From assembly GCF_000346465.2 (NCBI RefSeq), contig NC_034009.1, positions 11,536,747 to 11,600,746 of the forward strand: a stretch of 64,000 nucleotides of DNA. Direction: 5' to 3'. This DNA comes from Prunus persica (Eukaryota; Streptophyta; Magnoliopsida; Rosales; Rosaceae). Below the pieces are notes generated by a model, which was given only the letters and a program-made list of their open reading frames with translations, ran no database searches and was not told the DNA's origin. The position numbers and the translations under genes were made by a program. Positions 1-10,598 of the stretch are shown piece by piece; position 1 is the stretch's first letter; each line of letters begins with the position of its first letter.

Positions 1-243
1 GGCTTTTGCTTTGTTGTGCCCTGGCTCATACTTGTTGGGGTTTGGGTTTGTGATCCCATTTACTATATGCATACTCTGTCGGCTATGGCGTGCGTGGCCA
101 ACTCGACCAGGCCAGTTGAGGCCATGGAAGGAAGGGTTTTCATGTCTAGCAAGATCAAATTGATCCACATATTTCCCCTTGAACAACCTCTGCCTATAAA
201 CCTCTGGTGCAGTCCTTATGATGCCTTTCACTGTGGATGACAT
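1..243 (-). CDS. Partial gene at the window edge, unidentified small basic protein
   Basis: Reading the minus strand from an ATG at 243-241, the frame stays open for 81 codons to the window edge without a stop. The product begins MSSTVKGIIRTAPEVYRQRL and is rich in Arg, His and Asn, with no signal peptide or membrane segment. I do not recognise the family. Upstream, a donor-like site (CTGCAG then GTATGA, near 588) and a pyrimidine-rich acceptor-like tract near 290 suggest that the ATG lies in a second exon behind a leader intron of about 300 bp. That intron holds an AG microsatellite. The 3' part is outside the window, so length and function cannot be judged. Confidence 0.5.
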   Translation of the reverse strand, partial: MSSTVKGIIRTAPEVYRQRLFKGKYVDQFDLARHENPSFHGLNWPGRVGHARHSRQSMHIVNGITNPNPNKYEPGHNKAKA

Positions 244-415
244 TTCCTATACCCCTTGCTTCAAAAACCCAAGTGTTACAATGTACAGTCCTCAGCCCTG
301 TCACTTGCAACATGCATACAAATTATGCAATCATGTTTAACTGATCAGTAAAACAAACTTCCAAGCAATATATGATACTGGAATCTTAATACAAATTATA
401 TGCTAAATTGATTAT

Positions 416-419
<4 letters not shown>

Positions 420-456
<37 letters not shown>
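420..456. repeat. (AG)n microsatellite, about 18 units
   Basis: This is an uninterrupted AG dinucleotide run. It lies in the probable leader intron of the edge gene. Confidence 0.9.
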
Positions 457-458
<2 letters not shown>

Positions 459-612
459 TTATATGTAGAAGGTATATTTGATAGGAAGAAACCATAACCA
501 ACAAGGAGCAAAACAGAATTCAAGATCATTTGATTGCAAACTTGTTGAGATGGTGATCAAATATGTGGTGTGCATATTTCATACCTGCAGAAGACTGAGG
601 TGCTTTTTTTGA

Positions 613-729
613 TCAGAAGATGGAGGTATTAGCTGGGTCTTCAGGCCCTGATGAGCTTCTTCCGCAAACCAAAAATGGCGGTCGGTGCCTTCTCTGTTTT
701 GTCTGTAATGCTGTGATGAGTAGTGACAT
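613..729 (-). other. Possible upstream ORF in the leader exon of the edge gene
   Basis: The putative non-coding first exon of the edge gene contains an ATG at 729-727 followed by 38 codons and TGA at 615-613. It starts MSLLITALQTKQRRHRPPFL. It ends about 25 nt before the leader-intron donor, so it would sit in the mature 5' leader. It is seen only as an open frame; its translation is inference. Confidence 0.3.
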
Positions 730-898
730 GAGTGGACCAAATTACAGTTATATAGCGCTAAGTCTTGCTTCTAACTGAACTTTGAACCCCTTCACTTTGA
801 TTCATAATTTACAAAATGGCAAGAAACAACGGCTGACAAGTGGCATATGTTGATGACATGTCACATAACGATTGGCTAGCCATTGTAATTAGTATGTT

Positions 899-1034
899 TA
901 ATGTTAGGGAACTGATTTTCCACTCCTTTATTGTCCACGTACACTCCTATTTTGTCATAGTAAAAATTATTAAAAAAACAAAATAGAGTGTAAGTGATCA
1001 AATGAAAGTGGGAAAATCATCACCCTAACGTTAA
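899..1034. mobile_element. Small MITE, about 135 bp, with long inverted ends
   Basis: The left end reads AATGTTAGGGAACTGATTTT. The right end, reverse complemented, reads AACGTTAGGGTGATGATTTT, and similarity continues to a shared CTATTTTG core, so the two halves are nearly whole-length inverted repeats. This is the structure of a MITE. The superfamily is unassigned because no clear target duplication is visible. Confidence 0.6.
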
Positions 1035-2274
1035 TCACTTGTTTATTTACATAGGATGAGTATTTGAATTATTCTGCATTCTGAAGAGCTCTTTTTGTTG
1101 ATGATCATTAATTTTTTTCTCATCATTAATTTGTTTTATAATAATTGGTGGCACCTTTAAGAAGAATAATAATAGTGGCAAATAAAAAAGGATTAATCCC
1201 TGGAAAAATAAAATAAAATAAAATAGTAAGGGTTAATATTATCTAGAAAAGTAATATGAAAATATGGCACACATTTTAATAACCATATCTTCTTTTTTTC
1301 TTTTCTTCTTTTTTTTTTCTTTTTTTTTTCTGAGAACTTCAATAACCGTATCTTTTAAGAGAAAGATGATTGGAGGTTATTTTGGGTATTTCAAGTCAGC
1401 AGATAAAGGGCTGAAAAAAAGGAGGGAAAAGTCTGTTATTATGGTTGATGCTGTCTTGCTGAGGGCTGATGATGACTTGGCAAACTCCTGCGTCCAAGCT
1501 GTTATAATATAATTTCTTACTCAAAAAAGGGCGGCACATTACACTGGGGCCCGTCACTCCTTCACCAGAATAAAATATGAGTCCAAAGAGCTCGTGCCAC
1601 GTGGCTCGCTGGTGGACAATCATCACCATGGAATCCTGCTCTCTCTTTTCTTATCCACATATATATGCACTCCCCTCCCAATCAAATTCTCCTTCAAATT
1701 ATCAAAATTAAAAATAAAAAAAGGAGGAAAAGAGGCATTCTTTAAAATGTAACACTCTTTGAGGTATAAAAACAAAAGGGGAAGATGTATATGAAGGTAT
1801 TATGTTTGTGTTGTCGCACTACCGATTCATAATTCATTTCCGACTCATTTATAATCGTGTTGTGTTTTTGTTCACTATCGATTCATTTCCAACTCACATA
1901 TAATCAGTATTGCGTTCAGGTTGAAAACAGGAGCTATGAACAAGAATTTATCTTTTCAAATATGTATATGTATAACTTCAGTTGCTAACTTCTTGTTTTT
2001 TTTTTGGGTTTGGTACAAGATTCTTCAAATAATTTAATCGAATATGTGAGAACAAAATTTAGAGCTATCAGCATATAGCCCTGTAGATTTCAAACTAGTA
2101 CATTGTTGAGAAAATGATGTGTAAATTGTCAAACCACCCAGAGGATCAAACCTCAGAATACAAGGCAACTTAACTGTCAAAACTCCCAGAGGGAGTGATC
2201 CAAATGCATTTATTCAGTTCATAGGCATCCCACAATCTTTATTCAGAACACTCCACTCGATTCTAGGAACTTTA
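1035..2274. other. Intergenic stretch with no gene seen
   Basis: This is AT-rich DNA with poly-T tracts (near 1290-1330) and no convincing ORF. A palindromic G-box, CCACGTGG, lies at about 1597-1604. The right end is the 3' flank of the RING gene. Confidence 0.6.
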
Positions 2275-5200
2275 CTAAGAACGAGCATAACGTACAGAAA
2301 TCCGCCACTGTATGGGGCTCCTACAAGAAGGGCAATCCTTCATACCCTGTTTCTCATGGAGCTCGTTGCATGTTCTGCAAACCACTTGGTGCGCACATGG
2401 GAGGAACACCACAGACATCTCCTCTGAAAGGCACATCACACACTCCCGTTCCCGTTTCACCCCTCCTGTCTCAGAGTAGTCATGAAAATCCTTCACTACT
2501 TCTGAGATATAAGGCGTCCGGGACCCCTTTTGATCTATGCCATTTTCGATGTCTGTTACTTTGCTGGCATAGCTTCCATCAATGCCCCTCCGAAGCGCAG
2601 CAATCTTTGAAGAATCACTCTTGAGTCTCAATTGGGAGATTTCTTTTTCGAGCTTCTGAATATCATCTTTGTACTTCTGCAGGTTGTTCTCTGCTTTCAG
2701 TTTGATCATATCCTCCTTGGATTTTGTTGAAGCCTCAATTTGTTCTCTTTCTTTTCTTACTGAACTGGCCTGCTCAAGTAGTTCGTCTTTTGATGTCTCC
2801 TCCTGCTGCCATCTAGCCTGCGACATACTTTCCCTTTTAGTGAGAAGAAGCTCAGAACTAAAACCTATTAAAGAAAGTAGGAAGGAAAATAGTGTAAAAC
2901 GAACAACAGAACATTTTCAAGATTTTATCAGAATGAGTTGTACAACAACGCTATTGACATGCTCTTTCTCAAAGTTCATACCATCAACCCATCCATGTGT
3001 GACTGAAAATTTTAAGGTACAAAATTGTTCGTTTGCACATGTGCCCAGTGTGTATGAATATATGATAACGATAAGCTCCAAAAGGAGAAAGCAAACTGAG
3101 TATAAATAGCTTGATCTAAATAGCAAAAGTACAACACGACTGAATCGTCTTCATTACATCACATGCAGTACCATTTAATTTGAAACGACTGCAAAATGTG
3201 CCATCCCAAAGAAATAGCATGTTATACACATAAGACATGAAAATGGCACAGTAGTCTGGGTCAAAGGGATATATGATAGCAGACAATTTTAGACTCATTT
3301 GCAAAATCCTATGCAACCACCTGATTTATGTTTTTAACATCCCCCTCTATAATTTAATTTATATATCCCAATGCATTAATTGTCAATTTGGAGAACTTGG
3401 AAATAAAGTATTTAAAACACACCTCCAATTGTTCCTGGAGATCTTTGGCTTGCTCTACTTCCTGTAGCAGCTGTTTGAACTTGCGTTTTTCAATCACAAG
3501 TTCTTCATTGAGCAACACTTTCTGCTTCTCCCATGACTGAATCTTCATCAGTGTCTTCTTCTCCCTCTTTGATACCTCCTGGCAGCTTGCAGCTGACTCT
3601 GCAGCACGTACTTTAGCAGCCTCCATCTCCTGCCTCAAAGCAGCATTCTCCACCTCAAGCCTCCGGACGGCAGAATTTGCTCGTTCAACCTGGCCACTAG
3701 CCTTGCACAAAGCATTTTCCATCTCAGAAAGCTTCTTCATGGTGTTTTCCTCTAGAGTTTGCTTCTCTTTCTTTAGCCGTTCAACTTCTTCTTTTTCTTG
3801 CCTCAATGACTTAAGTTCAGCCTTGTCCTTACTCAACCTACGAGCAGCCTGCATAACCTTCTGATTGGCCCACTCTGTCCACTCTTGGAGCTGATTTTGT
3901 AGGTCTCGCACCCTTGGAACCAACTTCAAAATCATTTCATCTTTCTTGTCCCGAGGGACCCACTGCCCCGAGGACTTATCATATGGTATTCCAGAAAAAA
4001 TAGAATTAGTTGCATCAGACTTACAGCTAAGGGACACTGAACTGGAGTTGTTTTTTGTAGGCAGAGAGAGAGAAAGCTCAGTATCAGCAACTGATAATGC
4101 AGGTGGAGTATTGGCTACAGGTAATGGCGTTGAAGTATTGACAGCAGGTAATGCTGTTGTAGTATTGACAGCAGGTAATGCTGTTGAAGTACTGACAGCA
4201 GGTAGTGGATTTGAAGTATTGACAGCAGGTAATATGGATGGGACATTGTTCTGTGGTAAAACAGAAGCAGTATTGTCAGCATCCAGGTTAAATGCTCTAG
4301 GTGAAGAAGGTCCAGCATTGGAAGAAAGGTTGTGGTTTCCATTTTCTTGAGGCACATCAACTCCCATAGCCTTGCTTATCTTCAAGGAAGCGTTCTTTAA
4401 ATTGACAGCGGTAGAGTCTGACACAGACTTCAGTTTCTTATCCAAGATTAAACCACCCAAACCACTCAGCTTCCCTGCTCTTGAAGATCCCTTACATCCA
4501 TAAGTCCGGTAATTTTTCTCCAAATGAAGTGGCTTCTGCCGAAGCATGTATTCTCTCTTGGCACTAACAGAATGGACCTTTCTACTACCTAAAAGTTTTT
4601 CCTCTACTGCAGAAGATTGAGATGTTCCAGAAACACCAAAAGATTTATCCCCGTTATGCGATGTGGAATTTGTGATCTCTTTCTCAGAGAATGATCCACT
4701 TTGAACAAGGGAATTTTTTGGTTTAGCTATGTTGGGAACCCCTCCTGCAATGGCAGGTGTCTCGTACTGTGAACTATGAGAACCAGGAATTAAAGGAACT
4801 GGCTTAGAAGGGCTCAGAAGATTCAGTTCAACACTTTTGGCTTCTATTTTTGACTGGGGTTGATTCGGCGTGGAGGAACTTCCGTTTGAAGCGCCATCAC
4901 TCATGAAACTATTCAAGGGATCACCATCCATTGCACAAGCATGAGAGACATTCATGTCACAAATCAACAAGCACCACATTGCATCACCCATACTGAAGAA
5001 AGGCCTCACCTCTCGAAGAACGCAGACTAGTTCTGCCAATATGTACTTCTCCAGCTGCTGTAGATCTTCAAAACAGTGCTCCCTCGAAGGATCAATTTCT
5101 TGGCCACTTCTAAGAAAATTTAAAGTATTATCCACTATATTAGACACAGTGTCTTTACACCCATAACAAAGGCCAGACCGCAAAACAGCCTTTGTAGCAA

Positions 5201-5672
5201 CTTCTTCTGCATAACCACAGGCAACAATCTTTTTTATTGCACTCTTGAAAATTGTGTCCAAATTGCTTAGAACAAGTTCTTCGAGTTGGGTTTCTGTGAG
5301 GTCACTCCAATCGGCATCTTGGAACTCATCTGCCTCTAATTCCTCTCTGGGCCGGCTTGGCCCAACCTCAGATGAACCTACAGTACTAGACAATCCGAGG
5401 TCAAGTTTCAACCCATCAGAATGGTCTTTATTAACAGTACACAGGTCACAGACGCCGATTTGTCCATGACCTTGCGTGATTTCAAACTTTTCAGCTGAAA
5501 ATTCATAACTTGTGCATTCAGTTTGAGGTAAAGGAATTATCTTATTCGGGTCACCTAAAGGCGGATCAGCCCGGAATTTCCTCTTATTCCTACTTCCCTT
5601 TTCTTGAACAGTTATTGAGGGAGATACTTGGGTGCTACAACTACTAGTGCCCTTGGCGACCATTGATGCCAT
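2275..5672 (-). CDS. RING-type E3 ubiquitin ligase, MIP1/RF298/RF4-like
   Basis: Two coding exons, 5672-3423 and 2850-2275, join in phase 0 and give about 941 residues. The start at MASMVAKG is chosen because an acceptor (TATGCAG) lies just upstream, which implies a leader intron to about 6268. Residues 125-190 (LTETQLEELVLSNL onward) form a UBA-like helical segment. A low-complexity Ser/Pro region follows, then a long coiled coil (about 580-830), then a C-terminal C3HC4 RING at about 887-926 (CVMCLSEEM, LPCAHQVVC, CPSC). This matches the plant family of MND1-interacting protein 1 and RF298/RF4. The predicted role is ubiquitin transfer from an E2 to a substrate; the substrate is unknown. The length is somewhat greater than I recall for the Arabidopsis members (about 800 residues). 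Confidence 0.87.
4085..4245 (-). repeat. In-frame 27-bp minisatellite inside the RING gene
   Basis: Six degenerate 9-residue units run in tandem: LPAVNTSNP, LPAVSTSTA, LPAVNTTTA, LPAVNTSTP, LPVANTPPA, LSVADTELS. The period of 27 nt keeps the frame. The array lies between the conserved N-terminal segment and the coiled coil, so length variation there could be tolerated. Confidence 0.85.
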
Positions 5673-5682
5673 TTCAGCTGCA

Positions 5683-6345
5683 TAAAACAATCTATTTCAA
5701 TATATACATATCAATATGCATCAAGTATCATCTATCAGTTCCTAATGCCATACCAAAATACCAATTGATAATTTCTACCAAAACTGCAATCAAACAACAA
5801 ATTACAAATATCAACATTGATAACTGCAATCAAGAATCCAGCTCACAAGATCATCTACTGGTCAATCAAAATAAACCAATTAAAACCAGATTACTAAAAG
5901 CATATTGCGTTCAACAAGGACTGGACCAACACATATAAATCTCAGTATCTGAATTAAAGGTTGCCAACATTTTGGAACCAAAATCAATCAAAACACATCA
6001 ATCAAAGATATAGAAAAGACTACCCAGAAGCAAAAACTGAACAATCAATCCGTTTGAAACATACCCACTTGATTACACATGATAATTATGAGCTAGCAAT
6101 GTGAAACTCGATAGAAATCTAAAATCAAAACCAACCCATTAGATCAAAACAAGAATCAAAGAAAAAAATTCAAGAATCTGGTAAGTGGGTGTTCATGTAA
6201 TTAAAGATCCCCAATACAAATATAAAAATTTGAGGTTCATAATCAGAGAATAGACGATCGAGACGCACCCGATTCCAGCTATTGTTCGAGCAATCAAAGG
6301 TACGACCAGTCTCAGAACATCAGAGAATCAGAAAGAGAATTTATA
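5683..6345 (-). promoter_or_regulatory. Leader intron and first exon of the RING gene
   Basis: On the minus strand a donor-like GTGCGTCT lies at about 6267, just after a purine-rich exon, and an acceptor TATGCAG lies at about 5680 before the ATG. The roughly 590-bp intron is AT-rich and contains no other gene. The transcription start is probably near 6320-6400. This is inferred from splice-site appearance. Confidence 0.5.
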
Positions 6346-6359
6346 GTTGTTTTATTTTC

Positions 6360-7370
6360 TTATTTTCTTAATTATTAGTCTAAAGAGAAATAGAGAATTG
6401 AACGTCTGTCTCTCTCAAAAGCTTTGGGTGTAATTTTAATTCTTTTTGTTTTTATTTTTATTTTTCCTGATAACCAGACCAAGTAACCAAGGTTAATTGA
6501 ATTTGCCTTTTCTATACTAACCATGGTTAATAAAGATTACCCACCTACTCATATACATGAGTTATTTCATAATAAATATCAATTTCAACAATAATAAAAT
6601 TGTCTACACTAATGATTCAACATAAACAATTTCTTGGGCCAAAAGAAAGAAAATGTTACAATTAATATCACGAATTTTACTATATTTTTTGAAATATTAA
6701 GTTTGATAATCCATGAGTTTGTGTACAATATATATATATATATATATTTTGGGTAAAAATATTCTTCTTTTTGTATATGGTGATTTTTGAGAAAATCCTA
6801 AGGCATCATTTACATTTGTATGTCTTTTATTTGAAAGTTGAGAAGTTTTTCTGTCTATTTTGAAAAAGCTTTGACTTTTTCTAAAAGTGAAAGTTTTTTT
6901 GTGGCTAAAACCTAAATTTACTTAGAATTAATTACTTAAATCTACAATGAAACGAATTATCATGTTACCATCTTATCGAAGAAATGACATATCATAATTC
7001 GGATTATATGCACTAGGTACATAACACAATGTATGCAAAGTGCCAAAGTATGGGTTTTTTTTTTCTTTTCAGTTTGTTTACTACTTGCATTCGTTCATTA
7101 CATGTGCAATATGTGCATGTCAAGGATACGAGAGAAACTCTCATATAATAGGGATAACACTTTTTGTTATTCTTAACCAATAATGCAATGACATTTAGGA
7201 TAACTTTTTCATGTGTCATTACATTATTGATCGAGAATAGCAAAATAGTGTTATCTCCCGTTACATGTAAGTTTTTTTGCAAGGATACACATCATATATG
7301 TAATGTATTCCCATCGCATATACAATATATGACATGTGTATAGATGAGTTACGCTTGCAACATGCTCTAC
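6360..7370. other. Intergenic AT-rich DNA
   Basis: I see no gene here. A (TA)n tract of about 10 units lies near 6729-6749. Confidence 0.6.
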
Positions 7371-7384
7371 AGTTTTTCTCGTCA

Positions 7385-7520
7385 TTTTAAAACTAATTCT
7401 TTTTTTTTTTTAGTACAAGTGATTTGAGGAGGGAGGTTTACACAAATATTCAATGAGTGTTGGGGGGTTTCGAACTTCTACCCACATAAGTAAAGGTAGA
7501 AAAATTCAACCAAACTACAC
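7385..7520 (-). mobile_element. tRNA-derived SINE remnant
   Basis: On the minus strand an A-box-like TAGTTTGGTTGAA is followed about 45 nt later by a B-box-like AGTTCGAAACCCC. The unit ends in an A-rich tail (a T run at 7398-7410 on the plus strand). Paired pol III boxes plus a tail are the hallmark of plant SINEs. It could instead be a degenerate tRNA-like repeat of another sort. Confidence 0.5.
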
Positions 7521-7683
7521 CCCACTTACTTAAAATTGATGTAATGATTAATTTCTTTTCAACATTCTATTTCATATTTCTTCTTTTAACACATACTTTC
7601 CATTGATTCGAAATAATTATAAAATATCTCATCATTTACCTTTTCTTTATGGTAAAACAAAATATCTCACATTTTCTCCTCGA

Positions 7684-7709
7684 ATTATTATTATTATTAT
7701 TATTATTTC
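7684..7709. repeat. (ATT)n microsatellite
   Basis: About eight ATT units run in tandem in intergenic DNA upstream of the twin-Cx9C gene. Confidence 0.85.
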
Positions 7710-8204
7710 TGGTTTCCAAAAGAATGTTGTTATGTTGCCTTGGACGGTTTCAATGTTAGGGAAATTCAAGATTTATATATTTTGGTAAAGCCCATAACTT
7801 CAATGAGGGGTCTATAAAATGTAATTGCCAAATTGGCATATGCAAATTTGGAAAGAAAAACAATAGAAATAAATAAAAGAAGGTGAGATATGGACCATAT
7901 GGTTTCTTTGGTTGGGAAGTTAGGAAAGCTAGGTCTAGAACCCTATACTCTTGGTGGCTATTAGGCTAATGTGGGGGGATGAAGTGATGCCACATACAAA
8001 GTGAAGCAAGCACCTAACCTTCCAAAAAGGTTCAGTCTTTTTCATTTACCAAATATTTAGTAATTTTTCATAAAATCATTTTTTATTGTATAAAAATAAA
8101 AAAAAATAAAAAAAACTATTTAATAATAAATTGTAATTTTTCATAAAATCAGTGGTATTAATATTTGGTGGGTAATTTAGGGCTTGGTTTGGTAGAAGCC
8201 AAAA

Positions 8205-8692
8205 ATGAACCAACCCCTAACCCAACCGAACCCAGAAGGCAGCGACCAGTCACAGCAGCCACCACCTCCTCTTCACACAGAAGTAGAAGATGATGATGAG
8301 AATGTAAAACAACTCAAAGATTGCTCTGTTATCTACCTATCCTTACAGGTAATATTTCCCAATTTTCTATTGAATTTTAAATTCCAAAACCCTAAACCCT
8401 GAAAATCATGAAAAACCCCATCTGATCTGTGGTTTGCAGGATTGCCTTGTTAAGACTGACAGGAATTGGAAATCTTGTCAAGTGGGTATGCATTTTTGTT
8501 CTCACTCTTTTTTCTCTTTCAGTTTTCCTTTTCCTGGGTTTTGCTCTTTTTTCATTTGGTGTTCCTGTAGGCTTGTATTTTGGTGTTACCTATTTATTTA
8601 TTTATTTATTTTTTTCTGTGAACAACATTTCATCAGAAGTCCAGGCCTTGAAGGCATGCAATGAGAGGAGGAATAATGGCAGGGGAAAGTGA
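8205..8692 (+). CDS. Twin-Cx9C (CHCH-type) small protein, DUF3128/Emi1-like
   Basis: Three exons, 8205-8348, 8440-8485 and 8637-8692, join in frame to give 81 residues. The mature sequence has Cys at 40, 50, 61 and 71, which is exactly two C-x9-C pairs, with DRNWKSC before the third Cys and VQALKACNERR at the end. Known twin-Cx9C proteins are oxidised by the Mia40 relay in the mitochondrial intermembrane space, and many help assemble respiratory complexes. Assignment to the DUF3128/Emi1 group comes from memory of that motif layout. The N-terminal 38 residues are Pro/Gln/Asp-rich. A broken copy of exons 2-3 lies at 13.66 kb. Confidence 0.75.
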
Positions 8693-8869
8693 GATCATAG
8701 CAAAGATGAGCTTCAATTAGGATTTCTAATATGTATGAATTTTTTTTATTTTTTATGAACTAATATGTATGATTTTTGGGATTATTTGACTGAATCTTTA
8801 AATGAAATGGTGACCATTTCTTGGTTGTTTTGCATACAATTTCTTGTAACCAAAACCCACAAGTTATGT

Positions 8870-9270
8870 TTCTCTTCTCTCCACAAGTCATCAACTGCAT
8901 TTTGTTCTAGAATAAAGCAGAGTTATAAAGAAGCCTTTCTCTGTTTTTGCTGAGAAACAGAAGCAGAGATGCTTTGGAATTAGACAGCCTTTACACAGAA
9001 GTAATGCAGAATTCTCAGGAGGAACCTAAGTTGAAACGTCAATAATGAGAATCCCTTTCATCTGAAAGATAATCCGGCCGAAAAAAGAAGAAGAAAAATA
9101 TCGTTGAGCAAAAGGAGATGGTAACGGTAACCATCAGCTTGATTCAGGAAACAGAAAATGATATGATAGCCAAAAGATGGGCACAAAGAAATAAATAGAT
9201 ATATGAACTGTGGTAGACTTGTGGAATTCTGGCGCTAGATCCTCTTCCAAAGCAGGTCGACCTTGGCATT
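8870..9270 (-). pseudogene. Decayed MsrB-like fragment, no F-box partner
   Basis: This block resembles the shared 3' parts of the other MsrB-like copies in the array. It has the same trailer (AAGCAGAGTTA and neighbours), an exon-3-like remnant near 9020-9080 and the end of an exon-2-like remnant near 9225-9265 (PAFEEDLAPE when read on the minus strand). Its frames are broken. It lies directly downstream of the complete copy at 9490-9734, so it is probably an extra duplicated end. Confidence 0.5.
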
Positions 9271-9489
9271 TTGTTTTGACGAAACAAACAAGTCATCATC
9301 TGCATTTTGTTCTATAGAAGCAGAGTTACTGTCTGATGGCTAAACAACAAAAAGATTAGGTTTCTGTGTTTGCTGATCATGAGGAACAGAAGCTGAGTTG
9401 CTTTGGCATTCCGACAACCTTTTCACACGAGTAATTGAAGAACTCCTAGCAGGAACTTGTGTCGAAACATTGTTGACACATTGGGAACC

Positions 9490-9734
9490 CTAAGCCTCTG
9501 AAACATAACCCAACTGCTCACCGCACATAGTGCATGCAGTCTCAATTGTCGGAATCAATTTAAGCTGAAAAGGAGAAATCTTGTTGAGCAAAGGAGATGG
9601 TAACAATAACCATGAGCCAGATTTAAGAAGATAGATGGATATATGAGCTACGAAAACTTACTTCATAACGATAACTCCCTTCAGCAAGCAGCTTGTCAGA
9701 TTTCTTACCATCTTGAATGTTACTGCCTCGAACC
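9490..9734 (-). pseudogene. MsrB-derived exons of F-box unit A
   Basis: Two blocks, 9734-9662 and 9564-9490, look like MsrB exons 2 and 3. The first starts after AAG, in the phase of the F-box donor at 10599/10598, and runs 24 open codons with KSDKLLAEGSYRYE. It ends at a GTAAGT donor. The second starts after TTTTCAG and runs 24 codons with CTMCGEQLGYVSEA before TAG, keeping one CxxC pair. The catalytic-cysteine part is absent. The upstream F-box part is itself frameshifted, so the unit is probably dead. Confidence 0.55.
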
Positions 9735-10598
9735 CTTCATCTCAAACAGTAATCATGCCAAAAATCAGTTGACATAGTTAACCAGTGTCTCAGTACCCTC
9801 CCCAGAGGTTCAACTTCAAACATCCAGGTATTGTACCAATTCATAGTTAATGACATGCTTAAACAAACTCAAAATCTATCAGAGTGACAGCTCTGAGGGG
9901 GTCACTCCTAAGTCCATAGGCCATTGATCATAGTGTTAGCCACTGACGAGAAAATTTCCTGAATAACTATATACCTTGTAGCAGTAAATAGTAGGCGTTG
10001 AACTTGTTAGGTCTTGTGTAAGTTCATATGAAGGAGCTTTAACACGGTTCGATGATGACATGCTAACCTAAACGAAACAAAACGGCTCTGTAATGCTCTG
10101 CTTCCTCAAAATTCTTCAAGATGTGTTTTGAGTATCAATATAGCATGAAGGAGATAATTCAATAAACGAAACAAGAAGGCTCTATAACGCTAAGCATTGC
10201 AGCAAGACACACTCTGTACTTACAAGCTGAACTCATATTTAACCAAAGAAAGTCTGATACCACTTGATTTTGGTGAGAAAGAAAGCCAACCGTAACGCAA
10301 CCATAAAAAACTGAACAAGCCTACATATTTTACAAAATTCGGGCTTAAGTTTAGGCTCTATGACACACAACACCACCACATCCTCAAACCTGATGAGAAG
10401 TTGAGATTGTACACCATTATTTTCCATGCTTTCTTATGCAATATTAAGGGAGGTAAGCAGAACTCAGGATGGAAAATATTTCTGCATGAATGCAATACAG
10501 AACAACAACTTACACAAATAAAAGGAAAAGCTAAACTAATAACATAGAAGTGCAACCATATATTCTGCATGTATATCTTTGAAGTATAATTTTGATAC

